Below, one piece after another: positions 9,426-17,911 of a stretch of 64,000 nt of DNA. How positions within the stretch are numbered: position 1 is the first letter of the stretch; every line of letters begins with the position of its first letter. Source of the DNA: JACKBK01 sp963707275 (lineage in GTDB: Bacteria; Chloroflexota; Anaerolineae; JAAEKA01); assembly GCA_963707275.1 (NCBI GenBank), contig CAVPPH010000005.1, positions 181,758-245,757 of the forward strand. Direction: 5' to 3'. The notes under the pieces were generated by a model, which made no database searches, was not told the DNA's origin, and was given only the letters and a program-made list of their open reading frames with translations. The position numbers and the translations under genes are program-made.

Positions 9426-10797
9426 ACTGGGCGATCAGGCTGACGGGCATCGGTGCACCCAGACGGATCACGCGATCTGATGCACCAGCCAGCCCGCCAG
9501 TTACGTTGACCGCATCGACCACGACCCGCACCTCTCTGACCACCCGGGCGTAGTCCACCGCGCTGTGGCCGGTGAGAATCACCACCGCATCAGCCGCAGC
9601 CAGCCCGTGATCGAGAGACACGCTGCGCAGTGTGGTCGGCCTACGGTGCAGGGCATTGCCGCCGGTGCGAAAGGTCGGTACGAATGGGTCATGATACTCG
9701 ATTTGCGCGCCCGCGTCCAATAACAGTTCGATGACTCGCTGCGCGGGCGAGTTGCGGGCATCGTCGATGTCGCGCTTGAAGGCGACACCGAGAATCAGCA
9801 CGCGCGAGCCGCGCACCGGCTTGCCATCCAGGTTCAGGCCGGCCACGACCTTGCGCACCACATGATCGGGCATGTCGGCGTTGACCTCGGCCGCCAGCTC
9901 GATGAACTTGGTGTAGAAGTCGAACTCGCGCGCCTTCCAGGAGAGGTAGTACGGATCCACCGGAATACAGTGGCCGCCAACTCCTGGGCCGGGCGTGAAC
10001 GCCATGAAACCGAAAGGCTTGGTGCGGGCCGCGTCGATGACCTCCCAGAGGTCGATGTTCATTCGCTCCATCAGCACCGCCAGCTCGTTGACCATCGCGA
10101 TATTGACGCTGCGGAAGATGTTTTCCAGCAGCTTGGTCATCTCGGCTGCCCGCGGCGTGGAGACAGGATGCACATCGGGCGTCAGATGGCCGAACAGCGC
10201 GCAGGCCAGTTCGGTACAGCGCGCGGTCAGCCCGCCCACCACCTTGGGGATATTGTGCGCGCTGTACTGGCGGTTGCCCGGATCGATGCGCTCAGGCGAG
10301 AACACCAGATGAAAGTCGCGACCCGCCAGCAGCCCGTTGCACTCCAGGATTGGTTGGACTACCTCCTCGGTAGTACCGGGGTAGGTGGTGCTTTGCAGGA
10401 TGACCATGGTGCCGGGACGCAGAACGGCGGCGATGCCCTGCGAGGCAGCCACGATGTAGCGCAGGTCAGGCGTCTTCATATCGTCGAAGGGCGTCGGCAC
10501 GCAGATCAGCATCACATCAGCCTCGACCAATTGGGCATAGTCGATAGATGCAGACAGCCGGCGCGCAGCCACCAGCGGCGCTAACTGCTCCGATGGCACG
10601 TCGGGAATCTGGCTTTCGCCGCGGTTGACAGCCGCCACGCGTTCGCCGTTAACGTCGATGCCAATCACCGGAAAGCCGGCCGCAGCAAACGCCACTGCGT
10701 GCGGCAGCCCGACATAGCCCAGCCCGACGATGCCGACCGTAGCCGTCTTGATGTTGATCTTGTCGAGTAACATCATTGCATCATTACTGCTACTCAT
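9424..10797 (-). CDS. wbpA: UDP-N-acetyl-hexosamine 6-dehydrogenase (nucleotide sugar dehydrogenase)
   Basis: This cytoplasmic NAD-dependent enzyme makes a UDP-uronic acid. Its 457 residues match the UDP-GlcNAc/ManNAc dehydrogenase branch (WbpA/WecC) better than UDP-glucose dehydrogenase. The Rossmann motif GIVGLGYVGLPHAVAFAAAGF lies near residue 21, and the catalytic Cys is in GGHCIPVDPYYL. The central dimer region reads LLENIFRSVNIAMVNELA and the C-terminal domain has GVAFKRDIDDARNSPA. The predicted start overlaps the stop of the upstream WecA/TagO-type gene by eight bases, indicating coupling. WbpA is the best-fit name; substrate specificity is inferred. Confidence 0.85.
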   Translation of the reverse strand: MSSSNDAMMLLDKINIKTATVGIVGLGYVGLPHAVAFAAAGFPVIGIDVNGERVAAVNRGESQIPDVPSEQLAPLVAARRLSASIDYAQLVEADVMLICVPTPFDDMKTPDLRYIVAASQGIAAVLRPGTMVILQSTTYPGTTEEVVQPILECNGLLAGRDFHLVFSPERIDPGNRQYSAHNIPKVVGGLTARCTELACALFGHLTPDVHPVSTPRAAEMTKLLENIFRSVNIAMVNELAVLMERMNIDLWEVIDAARTKPFGFMAFTPGPGVGGHCIPVDPYYLSWKAREFDFYTKFIELAAEVNADMPDHVVRKVVAGLNLDGKPVRGSRVLILGVAFKRDIDDARNSPAQRVIELLLDAGAQIEYHDPFVPTFRTGGNALHRRPTTLRSVSLDHGLAAADAVVILTGHSAVDYARVVREVRVVVDAVNVTGGLAGASDRVIRLGAPMPVSLIAQ

Positions 10798-11803
10798 ACC
10801 CCACCCGCTGCTCCAGCCACCAGATCGTCGCCACGCCGGCGAGTCCGATGACAGCGCCGACGAGGTAGCCAGCTACCACGGTGGCCGTAGTCACGTAGAT
10901 GGCCGCCATGCCGAACACGCCGCCGATCAGGTAGCACATCAGGACCGCCTCCCGTTTCGAGCCGGTCAGGCGCGCCAGGCGATGCGAGATGTGGTCCTTG
11001 CCCGCTGTGGTCAGCGGGTTTTTGTGGCGTCGCAGCCGCGAGATCGTCACCAGGGTGGTATCCAGAATCGGCAGCCCCAGCACCAGCACCGGCGCCATCC
11101 AGGTCACGATGTCGGTGCTGCCCGGAAAGCGCAGCTTGATGCCCAGCGCGGCCAGCACAAAGCCGATGAACAGCGAGCCGCTGTCGCCCATAAAAATGCT
11201 TGCCGGGTTGAAGTTGTACCACAAGAAGCCGATGCACGCACCCAGCAGCGCGGCCGACATCACGCCCACCAGATACTGGTTGTTGAGCGCCGCCAGCAGC
11301 AGGAAAAACGCCGAGGCCACCGCGGCCACGCCGGCCGACAGACCGTCCATGTTGTCCAGGAAATTGAGCGCGTTGGTGATGCCCACCACCCAGATCACCG
11401 TGACCACCACGTTCAGCCACTGCTGATCGAACACCGCCACCTGCACGCCGCTGAGGATCAGGATGCCGGCCGCCAACGCCTGCGCCAGAAGTTTGGGTAG
11501 CGGGCCGATGGGGCTGTGATCGTCGATGCCGCCGACCACAGACACCAACGTCGCGCCGATCAGAATACCGACCGCCTCGTTGAAGCGAAACCGGGTGCCC
11601 AGCACCAGCAACGCCACGATAAACCCGGCGTAGATCGCAAGCCCACCCAGCCGCGGCATCGGCGTAGCGTGTACCTTTCGGAAGCTGGGCTGATCGATGA
11701 ATCCATAGCGCCAGGCGACGCGACGCACGACCGGCGTCGCCAGCACCACCCCGATCAGGGCGGTGATGACGATGAGAACATAGACTCCTTCAGCGTTTGC
11801 CAT
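10790..11803 (-). CDS. tagO: Undecaprenyl-phosphate N-acetylhexosamine-1-phosphate transferase (WecA/TagO, MraY family)
   Basis: This integral membrane enzyme starts a polysaccharide chain by moving a HexNAc-1-phosphate from UDP to undecaprenyl phosphate. Its 337 residues contain about 10-11 membrane spans. Family motifs are GGIDDHSPIGPLPKLLAQ (Asp pair), ALNFLDNMDGLSAG and NFNPASIFMGDSGSLFIGF. The cytosolic basic loop includes RRHKNPLTTAGKDHISHRL. It lies six bases after the O-antigen-ligase-like gene and overlaps the dehydrogenase, so the three are one unit. Confidence 0.9.
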   Translation of the reverse strand: MANAEGVYVLIVITALIGVVLATPVVRRVAWRYGFIDQPSFRKVHATPMPRLGGLAIYAGFIVALLVLGTRFRFNEAVGILIGATLVSVVGGIDDHSPIGPLPKLLAQALAAGILILSGVQVAVFDQQWLNVVVTVIWVVGITNALNFLDNMDGLSAGVAAVASAFFLLLAALNNQYLVGVMSAALLGACIGFLWYNFNPASIFMGDSGSLFIGFVLAALGIKLRFPGSTDIVTWMAPVLVLGLPILDTTLVTISRLRRHKNPLTTAGKDHISHRLARLTGSKREAVLMCYLIGGVFGMAAIYVTTATVVAGYLVGAVIGLAGVATIWWLEQRVGYE

Positions 11804-11809
11804 ATCCGC

Positions 11810-14800
11810 TTACCCGCCGCGCTGCGCCTGAAGCTGGTCGATCAGGCTCTGCAGCGCAGCCCGGTCCTCGTCCTTGGTGACCAACTCCAGCGCACGCTGA
11901 GCGAACAAGAGCGCGTTGTCGTAGTCGCCACCTTCGCTGTACAGGATCGCCAGGTTGCGGATCGACGCCAGGTCGTTGGGGCGCGCTTCCAGCACGGCCA
12001 GGTTCTGTTCGATGGCTTTTTCCTGGTCGCCCGCCTCGGCGTATAGAAAACCCAGGTTGCTGTGGAAAGTCGTGTCGCGCGGCGCAATGACCAGCCCCGC
12101 TTCATACGCCTCGATAGCCTTGTCGTTCTGGTTGCTGCGCTGATAGAAGTCGCCCAGCCGCCGATAGGTATCGGCGTATTTCTGGTCCAGCGCCAGCGAT
12201 ATCTCGAACTGCTCCAGCGCCTTGTCGGGCTGGCCGGCCACCTGATAGGCGGTGCCGTACTCGTTGTGCAGATGGGCCGCGTTGGGACTGAGTCCGGTGG
12301 CGACCGAATAGTAATCCAGCGCCTTCTGCACGGCGTCGGCGCGCTGCTGCCCGCTGGTCAACTGCGACCAGGCCAGGTAGAGCCGGCCCAGATTGGCCGA
12401 GTGGTCGGTGTTCAGCGGGTTCAGCGCCTGCGCCCGAAGCAGCGACTCCTCGGCGTTGGCCAGGAAGCCGGTCTGCTGCGCGCCTGTGGAAGCGCGCCCC
12501 TGCTCCAACTGCGCCCGTCCCAGGAACAGGTAGTAGTAGTCCTCCTGCGGCTCCTCGTCGATGGCCATCTGGTAGAGCTGGATCGCTTCGGTGTAGCGGC
12601 GCGCGTTGTCGTAGGCCTGCCCCTGCTTGTAGATGATGTCGGCCCGCACCAGGCTGGCGTTGAGATTGAAAATGACCAGCAGGCCAATCACGGCCAGCAC
12701 TGCGCCGCCGGCCGGCGCCAACCACCTGCCGGCGCCCAACCAGCCTGGCCCGCCGCGGTGTGAACGCCAGACCGTGAACCCCAGCAGAAGAATCAACAGC
12801 AGGCTGATAATGTAAAACTCGGTGACGTGGCTGGCCGACATATTGGCCAGTTGCTCCAGCGTGATGGAGCGGCCGGGCTGCTGGCGGGCTGCGTCGCGGG
12901 CAATGGTTGCTGCGTGCAGCAGGCCAAGTCCGAAGAACATACCCAGCGAGATCGCCAGCGAGATCAGCGCGCCTTTGCCCAGCCAGCGTCCTGTCACTGC
13001 CGTGGTACGGCTGCGGGCGATGTCCAGCAGCGCCACCACGGTGCCTACCAGCACCACAAACACGACCATCCAGAACAGGCCGAGGCTGACAAACCGCTCG
13101 CCCAGCTTGGTGTCCACCCGGGTGGTAAATGCCTGGACAAAGACGACGATCGGGTTGGCGCTGCGCAGGTCCAGCACGTTGGGATTGATGATGTAGTTGA
13201 ACGCAATGATGAAGAGCATGATGCCCAGCACCACCGAGTAGATGATGACCTCGTCCCACTGGGAACCGCCCGAAGCAGCCGGACGGGCCGGCGCGGTTGC
13301 GCCGCGACGCCCCTTCTTGCGGCTTGAGGTGGCAATTGGAACCGGCTGCGGCGCGGGCTGCTCGGCCGCTTCACTCAGCTTGAGCCAGCCCATCCCCACC
13401 ACCACCAGCACCGCGCTCCAGATCCAGAAATAGGTGCGGGTCGACGCGATGGCGATGCCGAAGTGGATCTCGATGAAGTGCCCGATGACCGTTGCCAGGA
13501 TGGTCATGATGATCAGCTCGCGCTGGCCCAGACGCATGGGATGTTGGGCAATCTCGTTCCAGATAGCTGCTACCAGGATGTAGGCCAGAATGCCCAGGCT
13601 CATCCCGGCCGGCAGGGCGATGCCAAAAAGCACCCAGTTACCCATCGCTACATACGCCAGCAGCGAGCCAGCCAGTGCGCCGCCGATGGCCAGCACAAAG
13701 AAAAGAGTCCTCTGGCCGCGCGTACGCATCAACCCCAGCCACGAGAGGCTGAAGAAGAAAATGCTCAGGAACAGCGACATGTAGGCCACGAACCCCAGGA
13801 TGCCGGTGATTACCAGCGAGTCAAATGTCTCGTTGTGGGAACGGTCCGGCGACGCGTTGCGCGACTCGTAGTGTGCCAGATCGGGCGGGTAGAAGGGGTT
13901 GAACGCCATCCACATCGCTTCCGGCCCGTAGCCGATCAGCGGCCGCAGCGCGTTGAGCCGGTCCGGTTCGGTAACCGTCACATCGCCTTCGCCGCCGGTG
14001 GCCGGATAGCCCAACGGCTCGTGGGGACCGATCAACTCCGACGCGCCCTCCCAGATTAACGTGCGGACACGCGCCGTCTGGCTTTCCAGGTCCAGCGCGG
14101 TGCCCAGCCGGCCGATGATCGGGTTGGTGCGCAGAGGAGCGAGCGGCGATCCCGGCACGTTGAACACGATCAGAAACACGAAGCCGGCCACGGCAAGGGC
14201 AATCCACGGCGCCCAAAGCCAGCGCTCAACGGCCCTTACGAAACCGCCGCCAGTCTCCTGAGCGCCGGCCCGGCCACGCAGTCCCAGCAGAAACAGCAGG
14301 ATGAACACAAACAGGCCGGCCAGCCAGCCCAGCAACGGCCCGCGGCTCTGGGTGAACAGAATCGCAAGGCTCTGCACTGCGAGGATAAACAGATAGAAGC
14401 CAGCCAGCACCGCGTCCATGGTTGCACTGCGCGAGTCGTCACCCCGTACAAGCCGACCCAGATGCTCCAGCAGCCGCTCCAGCGTCAGGAAGAACGCCAT
14501 GATCAGATAGGCGGCCACGAAGATGGCGTTGCCCATGTTGCCGGCGATGCGCCGCTGCACGTCGCCGCCCCACGGCAGCGGATCCAGGTCGGCGCGCTGC
14601 AACAGGCCGTAGATGGCGATCGGCACGCTGACCATGACGATCGTGTAAGCCATCCGCCGCCACTGTTCGGGCCGGCGCAGGTGTCCAAGCACCAGAAAGA
14701 AAATCACGATGTACGACAGCGTGGAGTAGGTGCCCTGCAAGCGCTGGTACGAGCCAAAGAAACTGATGCGCGGGTTGATCGAAAACACCGTGCTGATCAA

Positions 14801-15091
14801 GTAAGCCAGCACCAGCAGCAGCGTGGGCAGCACCAGCGGCGTGCTGACGATGCGCCGCCAGAAGGAGACCCGCTCGCCGTCGTCGCCGCGGCCCCGACCG
14901 AACCCGTCGTTGAGCAGCTTGATCAGCCAGGCGATGACCATCACCAGTGCAATGGAACGCAGCACGCTGATCTTGTCCGGCTCGAACACCCGACTGGAGT
15001 GAACGTTGAAGAAGAGCGGCACGTAGATCAGCGCCGCCAGCCATCCTGCTTCAATGATCGCCTCGCAGAAGCGAGTTAGTTTTGTTGTCAT
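11810..15091 (-). CDS. O-antigen ligase/polymerase-like membrane protein with C-terminal TPR domain
   Basis: The protein is large (1093 residues). Roughly residues 1-800 hold many membrane spans with a Wzy/WaaL-like extracellular loop containing GYGPEAMWMAFNPF and SHNETFDSLVITG, typical of the O-antigen ligase family. From about residue 815 the chain becomes soluble and carries TPR repeats, for example ALEQFEISLALDQKYADTYR, KAIEAYEAGLVIAPRDTTFH and NLGFLYAEAGDQEKAIEQNL. Such ligase-TPR fusions occur in several phyla; the TPRs may bind partner proteins or organise the polymer. Its role in ligating or polymerising the glycan made by this cluster is inferred from family and position. Confidence 0.85.
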   Translation of the reverse strand: MTTKLTRFCEAIIEAGWLAALIYVPLFFNVHSSRVFEPDKISVLRSIALVMVIAWLIKLLNDGFGRGRGDDGERVSFWRRIVSTPLVLPTLLLVLAYLISTVFSINPRISFFGSYQRLQGTYSTLSYIVIFFLVLGHLRRPEQWRRMAYTIVMVSVPIAIYGLLQRADLDPLPWGGDVQRRIAGNMGNAIFVAAYLIMAFFLTLERLLEHLGRLVRGDDSRSATMDAVLAGFYLFILAVQSLAILFTQSRGPLLGWLAGLFVFILLFLLGLRGRAGAQETGGGFVRAVERWLWAPWIALAVAGFVFLIVFNVPGSPLAPLRTNPIIGRLGTALDLESQTARVRTLIWEGASELIGPHEPLGYPATGGEGDVTVTEPDRLNALRPLIGYGPEAMWMAFNPFYPPDLAHYESRNASPDRSHNETFDSLVITGILGFVAYMSLFLSIFFFSLSWLGLMRTRGQRTLFFVLAIGGALAGSLLAYVAMGNWVLFGIALPAGMSLGILAYILVAAIWNEIAQHPMRLGQRELIIMTILATVIGHFIEIHFGIAIASTRTYFWIWSAVLVVVGMGWLKLSEAAEQPAPQPVPIATSSRKKGRRGATAPARPAASGGSQWDEVIIYSVVLGIMLFIIAFNYIINPNVLDLRSANPIVVFVQAFTTRVDTKLGERFVSLGLFWMVVFVVLVGTVVALLDIARSRTTAVTGRWLGKGALISLAISLGMFFGLGLLHAATIARDAARQQPGRSITLEQLANMSASHVTEFYIISLLLILLLGFTVWRSHRGGPGWLGAGRWLAPAGGAVLAVIGLLVIFNLNASLVRADIIYKQGQAYDNARRYTEAIQLYQMAIDEEPQEDYYYLFLGRAQLEQGRASTGAQQTGFLANAEESLLRAQALNPLNTDHSANLGRLYLAWSQLTSGQQRADAVQKALDYYSVATGLSPNAAHLHNEYGTAYQVAGQPDKALEQFEISLALDQKYADTYRRLGDFYQRSNQNDKAIEAYEAGLVIAPRDTTFHSNLGFLYAEAGDQEKAIEQNLAVLEARPNDLASIRNLAILYSEGGDYDNALLFAQRALELVTKDEDRAALQSLIDQLQAQRGG

Positions 15092-15102
15092 AGAGTTGAA
15101 TC

Positions 15103-15255
15103 TTACAAGTTGAGGTCGCTGGCCCGGTTCCAGTCGCCACGCGCCAACGATCCGTGCAGGACAATTCGCTGCGGCCGGTAGGACTTCAGTTGCTCAACCA
15201 GCGCTGCAAGTTCAGCAGCGATCTGTTGGTCGGTTGGTCGGCGTTCGTATACCAT
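15103..15255 (-). pseudogene. Truncated MNT-type nucleotidyltransferase remnant
   Basis: The ATG at 15255 opens 50 codons ending in RIVLHGSLARGDWNRASDLNL and a stop. The GS...G...D block is the start of a minimal nucleotidyltransferase domain (GSxARG..SD.D), but the protein ends just where the second catalytic strand should continue. The normal family length is about 100 residues. It sits twelve bases from the next gene, so the rest seems to have been lost. No HEPN partner is seen here, unlike at 50805. Confidence 0.55.
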
Positions 15256-15374
15256 CAGGTGGCTCCAGAGGCGCCGGGGAATTATAGCACAGCGACATCC
15301 CGGTTGACGAATGATTACGGCTTTGAGGAGAGCCAATGCATGCTTAACCAGGCTGATCACGCATCACATGAACA

Positions 15375-16409
15375 CTACCGCACTACCGCACTATCCAGCC
15401 ACACCTCCCGCCCCTCGCGCGCCGAACGGTAGATGGCGAGCACCAGCGCCAGCGACCTGCGCGCCTCGGCGCCAGGTGTACCTGGTGCGCGGCCTTCCAG
15501 CAGCGCCAGAGCAAAATCGCGGATCACCTCGCGGTGGCTGTAGCCGTAAACCGACGGGGGATCAACCCGCTGGCTGGTCAGAATCTCCGACTCCTGCTCC
15601 AGCTGCCCGCGCACCTTCCACAGGGTGACACGGTTCAGCGCCGTGCCGCCGACCTGCACCGACCCGTGCTCGCCAAAGATCGACACCGATCCCTCCAGAT
15701 TCTGCGGCCACGTCAGCGTCGAACCTTCCACCGTAGCCAGCGCGCCGCTGGCAAAGCGCAGCACGGCCACACCCACATCCTCGGCCTCCATCTGGTGCGC
15801 CAGGGTGGCCGAGTAGGCAGACACCGACTGCACCGGCCCCATGAACCACTGCAGGGCGTCGATATGGTGGATACTCTGGTTCATCAGCGCGCCGCCGTCC
15901 ATGGCCCAGGTGCCGTGCCAGTCGTCCTCGTAGTAGGACTGAGGCCGATACCAACGCACACAGGCGTTGCCGAGATACAACCGCCCCAGCAACCCGTCGT
16001 CGATGGCGTGCCGCAGCATCTGCATTGGAGAGTTGTAGCGGTTCTGCAGCACCACGCCCAGCGTCAGCCCGCGCGCCCGCGCGCCCGCGATCATGCGATC
16101 GGCGTCTGCGAGGCTGAGCGCGATCGGTTTCTCCACCAGCACGTGCTTGCCCGCCTCCAGCGCGTCGATCGCCACCTGAGCGTGCAGGCCGCTGGGCACG
16201 CAGATGCTGACAGCGTCGATGTCCTGGCGATCCAGCAGGCTGCGATGGTCGTAATGCGCGACCGCGCCATACTCGCTGCTGAAATGATCGGCCCGGCTGG
16301 GCTTGACATCGGCCACGGCGACCAGCGAGGCCTCGTGGATCTGTTGAATTGATTGCGCGTGGCGCGGCGCCACCCGACCGCAACCGATGAGTTCGAATTG
16401 AATGGTCAA
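15375..16409 (-). CDS. Gfo/Idh/MocA-family oxidoreductase, WlbA/WbpB-like
   Basis: This is an NAD(P)-dependent sugar oxidoreductase. The N-terminal Rossmann fold starts with LIGCGRVAPRHAQSI; DIDAVSICVPSGLHAQVAI and the family's EKP motif (HVLVEKPIALS) follow. The substrate half contains QNRYNSPMQMLRHAIDDG, VRWYRPQSYYEDDWHGTW and DGGALMNQSIHHIDALQW, which closely resemble WlbA/WbpB, the 3-dehydrogenases acting on UDP-GlcNAc-uronic acid. I place the start at TTG 16409 (CGGAG upstream) rather than the more distal codon at 16445. The specific substrate is inferred. Confidence 0.8.
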   Translation of the reverse strand: MTIQFELIGCGRVAPRHAQSIQQIHEASLVAVADVKPSRADHFSSEYGAVAHYDHRSLLDRQDIDAVSICVPSGLHAQVAIDALEAGKHVLVEKPIALSLADADRMIAGARARGLTLGVVLQNRYNSPMQMLRHAIDDGLLGRLYLGNACVRWYRPQSYYEDDWHGTWAMDGGALMNQSIHHIDALQWFMGPVQSVSAYSATLAHQMEAEDVGVAVLRFASGALATVEGSTLTWPQNLEGSVSIFGEHGSVQVGGTALNRVTLWKVRGQLEQESEILTSQRVDPPSVYGYSHREVIRDFALALLEGRAPGTPGAEARRSLALVLAIYRSAREGREVWLDSAVVR

Positions 16410-16444
16410 CGGGGTATCTCCGTTCTGAATTGGTACTGCGCACA

Positions 16445-16540
16445 CGTCACTCCCGCGAAAGCGGGAGTCCAGCGTGTCGCCCTGACGAAAGGAAGTCTGT
16501 GAGCAAGGCCGCCTGGATGCCCATCTCCGCGGGCATGACG
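16445..16540. repeat. Two-hairpin REP-like element
   Basis: One hairpin (ACTCCCGCGAAAGCGGGAGT) and a second (ATGCCCATCTCCGCGGGCAT) are bracketed by CGTCA at the left and TGACG at the right, with CCAG and CTGG on the inner sides. This is the common paired REP arrangement, in the spacer between two minus-strand genes. Confidence 0.65.
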
Positions 16541-16553
16541 ATCTACACTGCTG

Positions 16554-17741
16554 TCACTTGTCACGAATTAACTGTTGCTCGATGGCTTGCACTTGCTGGG
16601 CCACCACATCCCAGGAAAACTGGTTCCTGACAAACTCCCGACCTGCCTGGCCGATGCGCTCCCGCATCCCGGCGTCGTGGAGCAGTGCAATGATCTGGCT
16701 GGCAATTGTGCCCGCGTCGTCAGCGATCAGCAAATCACGGCTGGGCTGCGCGCCCAACCCCTGATTGACGAGGCTGGTGGTCACCACCGGCCGGCCGGCA
16801 GCCATGGCCTCCAGCACCTTGTTCTGCACACCGGCGGCGAAGCGTAGCGGTGCAACGAAAACCGCCGCTTTGTTCAGCGCACCGTTCAGGTCGGGCACGA
16901 AACCCGTCACCGTGACGCCCGGCTCGCTAGCCAATGCCTGCACCTCCGGGCCGGGATCCGCGCCGGCCAGCGTCAGCGTGCACCGGGGAACCTCCCGATG
17001 CACCAAAGGTAGAATTGTACGGGCCAAAAAGGTTGCCGCGTCAATGTTGTGAAAGACACGCATGTGACCGGTGAAAAGCAGGCTGTTCGACTCAGCCAGC
17101 TGGCCGGTCGGGTAGAACGCCGCGAAATCGACGCCGTTGGGCACGACGCGGACGTTCGCGCCAGGACACTGCTGTGCCAGCAGTTGCCGGTCATGCTCGC
17201 TGACCAGCCAGACCTCCTGGAAATGCTCCGCCACCTCGCGCTCGTAGCGCGCGATGCGCGGCCTTTCGATCCCGTAGACCAGCCGCGAGGCCGCGCCGCG
17301 ATAGGCCATCGACCGCGCCAGCTCGCTGGAAATGACATCGGTCAGATCGACGATGCGATATAGATCGCTCCGCCCGTCGAGATACGGCGCCATGCGAAAC
17401 AAGTGAACGTAGGCCGCGTCGAAGTGTTGCCGGCGCATCGTCTCGTCCACCCCTTGCTGCATCGCGCCCGAGCGGTAATACAGCGCCTGCAAGGGCAGAC
17501 GCCGCCACGCGTTCAGCGCGACCGTGGCCGCCGAGCGCCGCGGACTGAGTGGAACGACTTGCACCGACCGGCAGAATGGCTCCAGCGCCGCGGTGTTTTG
17601 CCGCTCTTCGCCAGACGCGATGAACGACAACAGGTGCAGTTCGTGCTCGCCGCCCAGCCGCTTGAGGATATTGAACGCGCGCAGCCGATCCCCGCGGTCA
17701 GGCGGAAACGGCAGTCGCGGCGTCAAGCAAAGGATCTTCAT
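16554..17741 (-). CDS. Glycosyltransferase family 4 (TIGR03087-like, EpsH-system type)
   Basis: A GT-B fold glycosyltransferase of 395 residues. The N-terminus MKILCLTPRLPFPPDRGDRL is typical of the group described as sugar transferases associated with PEP-CTERM/EpsH systems. The C-terminal nucleotide-sugar half has LLFTGHMRVFHNIDAATF, VTVTGFVPDLNGALNKAAVF and APLRFAAGVQNKVLEAMAAG. It probably adds a sugar to the lipid-linked glycan at the cytoplasmic membrane. Donor and acceptor are not predictable. Confidence 0.85.
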   Translation of the reverse strand: MKILCLTPRLPFPPDRGDRLRAFNILKRLGGEHELHLLSFIASGEERQNTAALEPFCRSVQVVPLSPRRSAATVALNAWRRLPLQALYYRSGAMQQGVDETMRRQHFDAAYVHLFRMAPYLDGRSDLYRIVDLTDVISSELARSMAYRGAASRLVYGIERPRIARYEREVAEHFQEVWLVSEHDRQLLAQQCPGANVRVVPNGVDFAAFYPTGQLAESNSLLFTGHMRVFHNIDAATFLARTILPLVHREVPRCTLTLAGADPGPEVQALASEPGVTVTGFVPDLNGALNKAAVFVAPLRFAAGVQNKVLEAMAAGRPVVTTSLVNQGLGAQPSRDLLIADDAGTIASQIIALLHDAGMRERIGQAGREFVRNQFSWDVVAQQVQAIEQQLIRDK

Positions 17742-17766
17742 GACATCACTGGCTGTTGCTGAAGAC

Positions 17767-17792
17767 GTTCAGCTTTGCCGAAAAAGCTGAAC
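17767..17792. repeat. Palindromic repeat, 10-bp arms
   Basis: GTTCAGCTTT pairs with AAAGCTGAAC over a GCCGAA loop, just upstream of the minus-strand glycosyltransferase. It shows the same plan as the palindromes at 9392 and 31709. Confidence 0.6.
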
Positions 17793-17820
17793 TTCACAGA
17801 GAGATTCTCGTTCGGCTCTG

Positions 17821-17864
17821 GCCCCCTCTCCCTGAGGGAGAGGGCGGGGGTGAGGGTGAGTCCC
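17821..17864. repeat. CCCTCTCCC..GGGAGAGGG palindromic repeat
   Basis: An imperfect palindrome of C-rich and G-rich arms (CCCTCTCCCTGAGGGAGAGGG core) followed by GTGAGGGTGAG. A second copy of the same family lies inside the glycosyltransferase gene at 19521-19560. Confidence 0.65.
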
Positions 17865-17911
17865 CGCATCCGTTTCTTGACGCCCGCGCGCCGCGCTGGT
17901 AGTATCCATAC

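Noticed and set aside
12102..13259. Minus-strand frame of 385 codons inside the ligase gene
   Set aside because: Same-strand shadow frame of the ligase-TPR gene with Arg/Ala-rich content; the ligase frame is far better supported.
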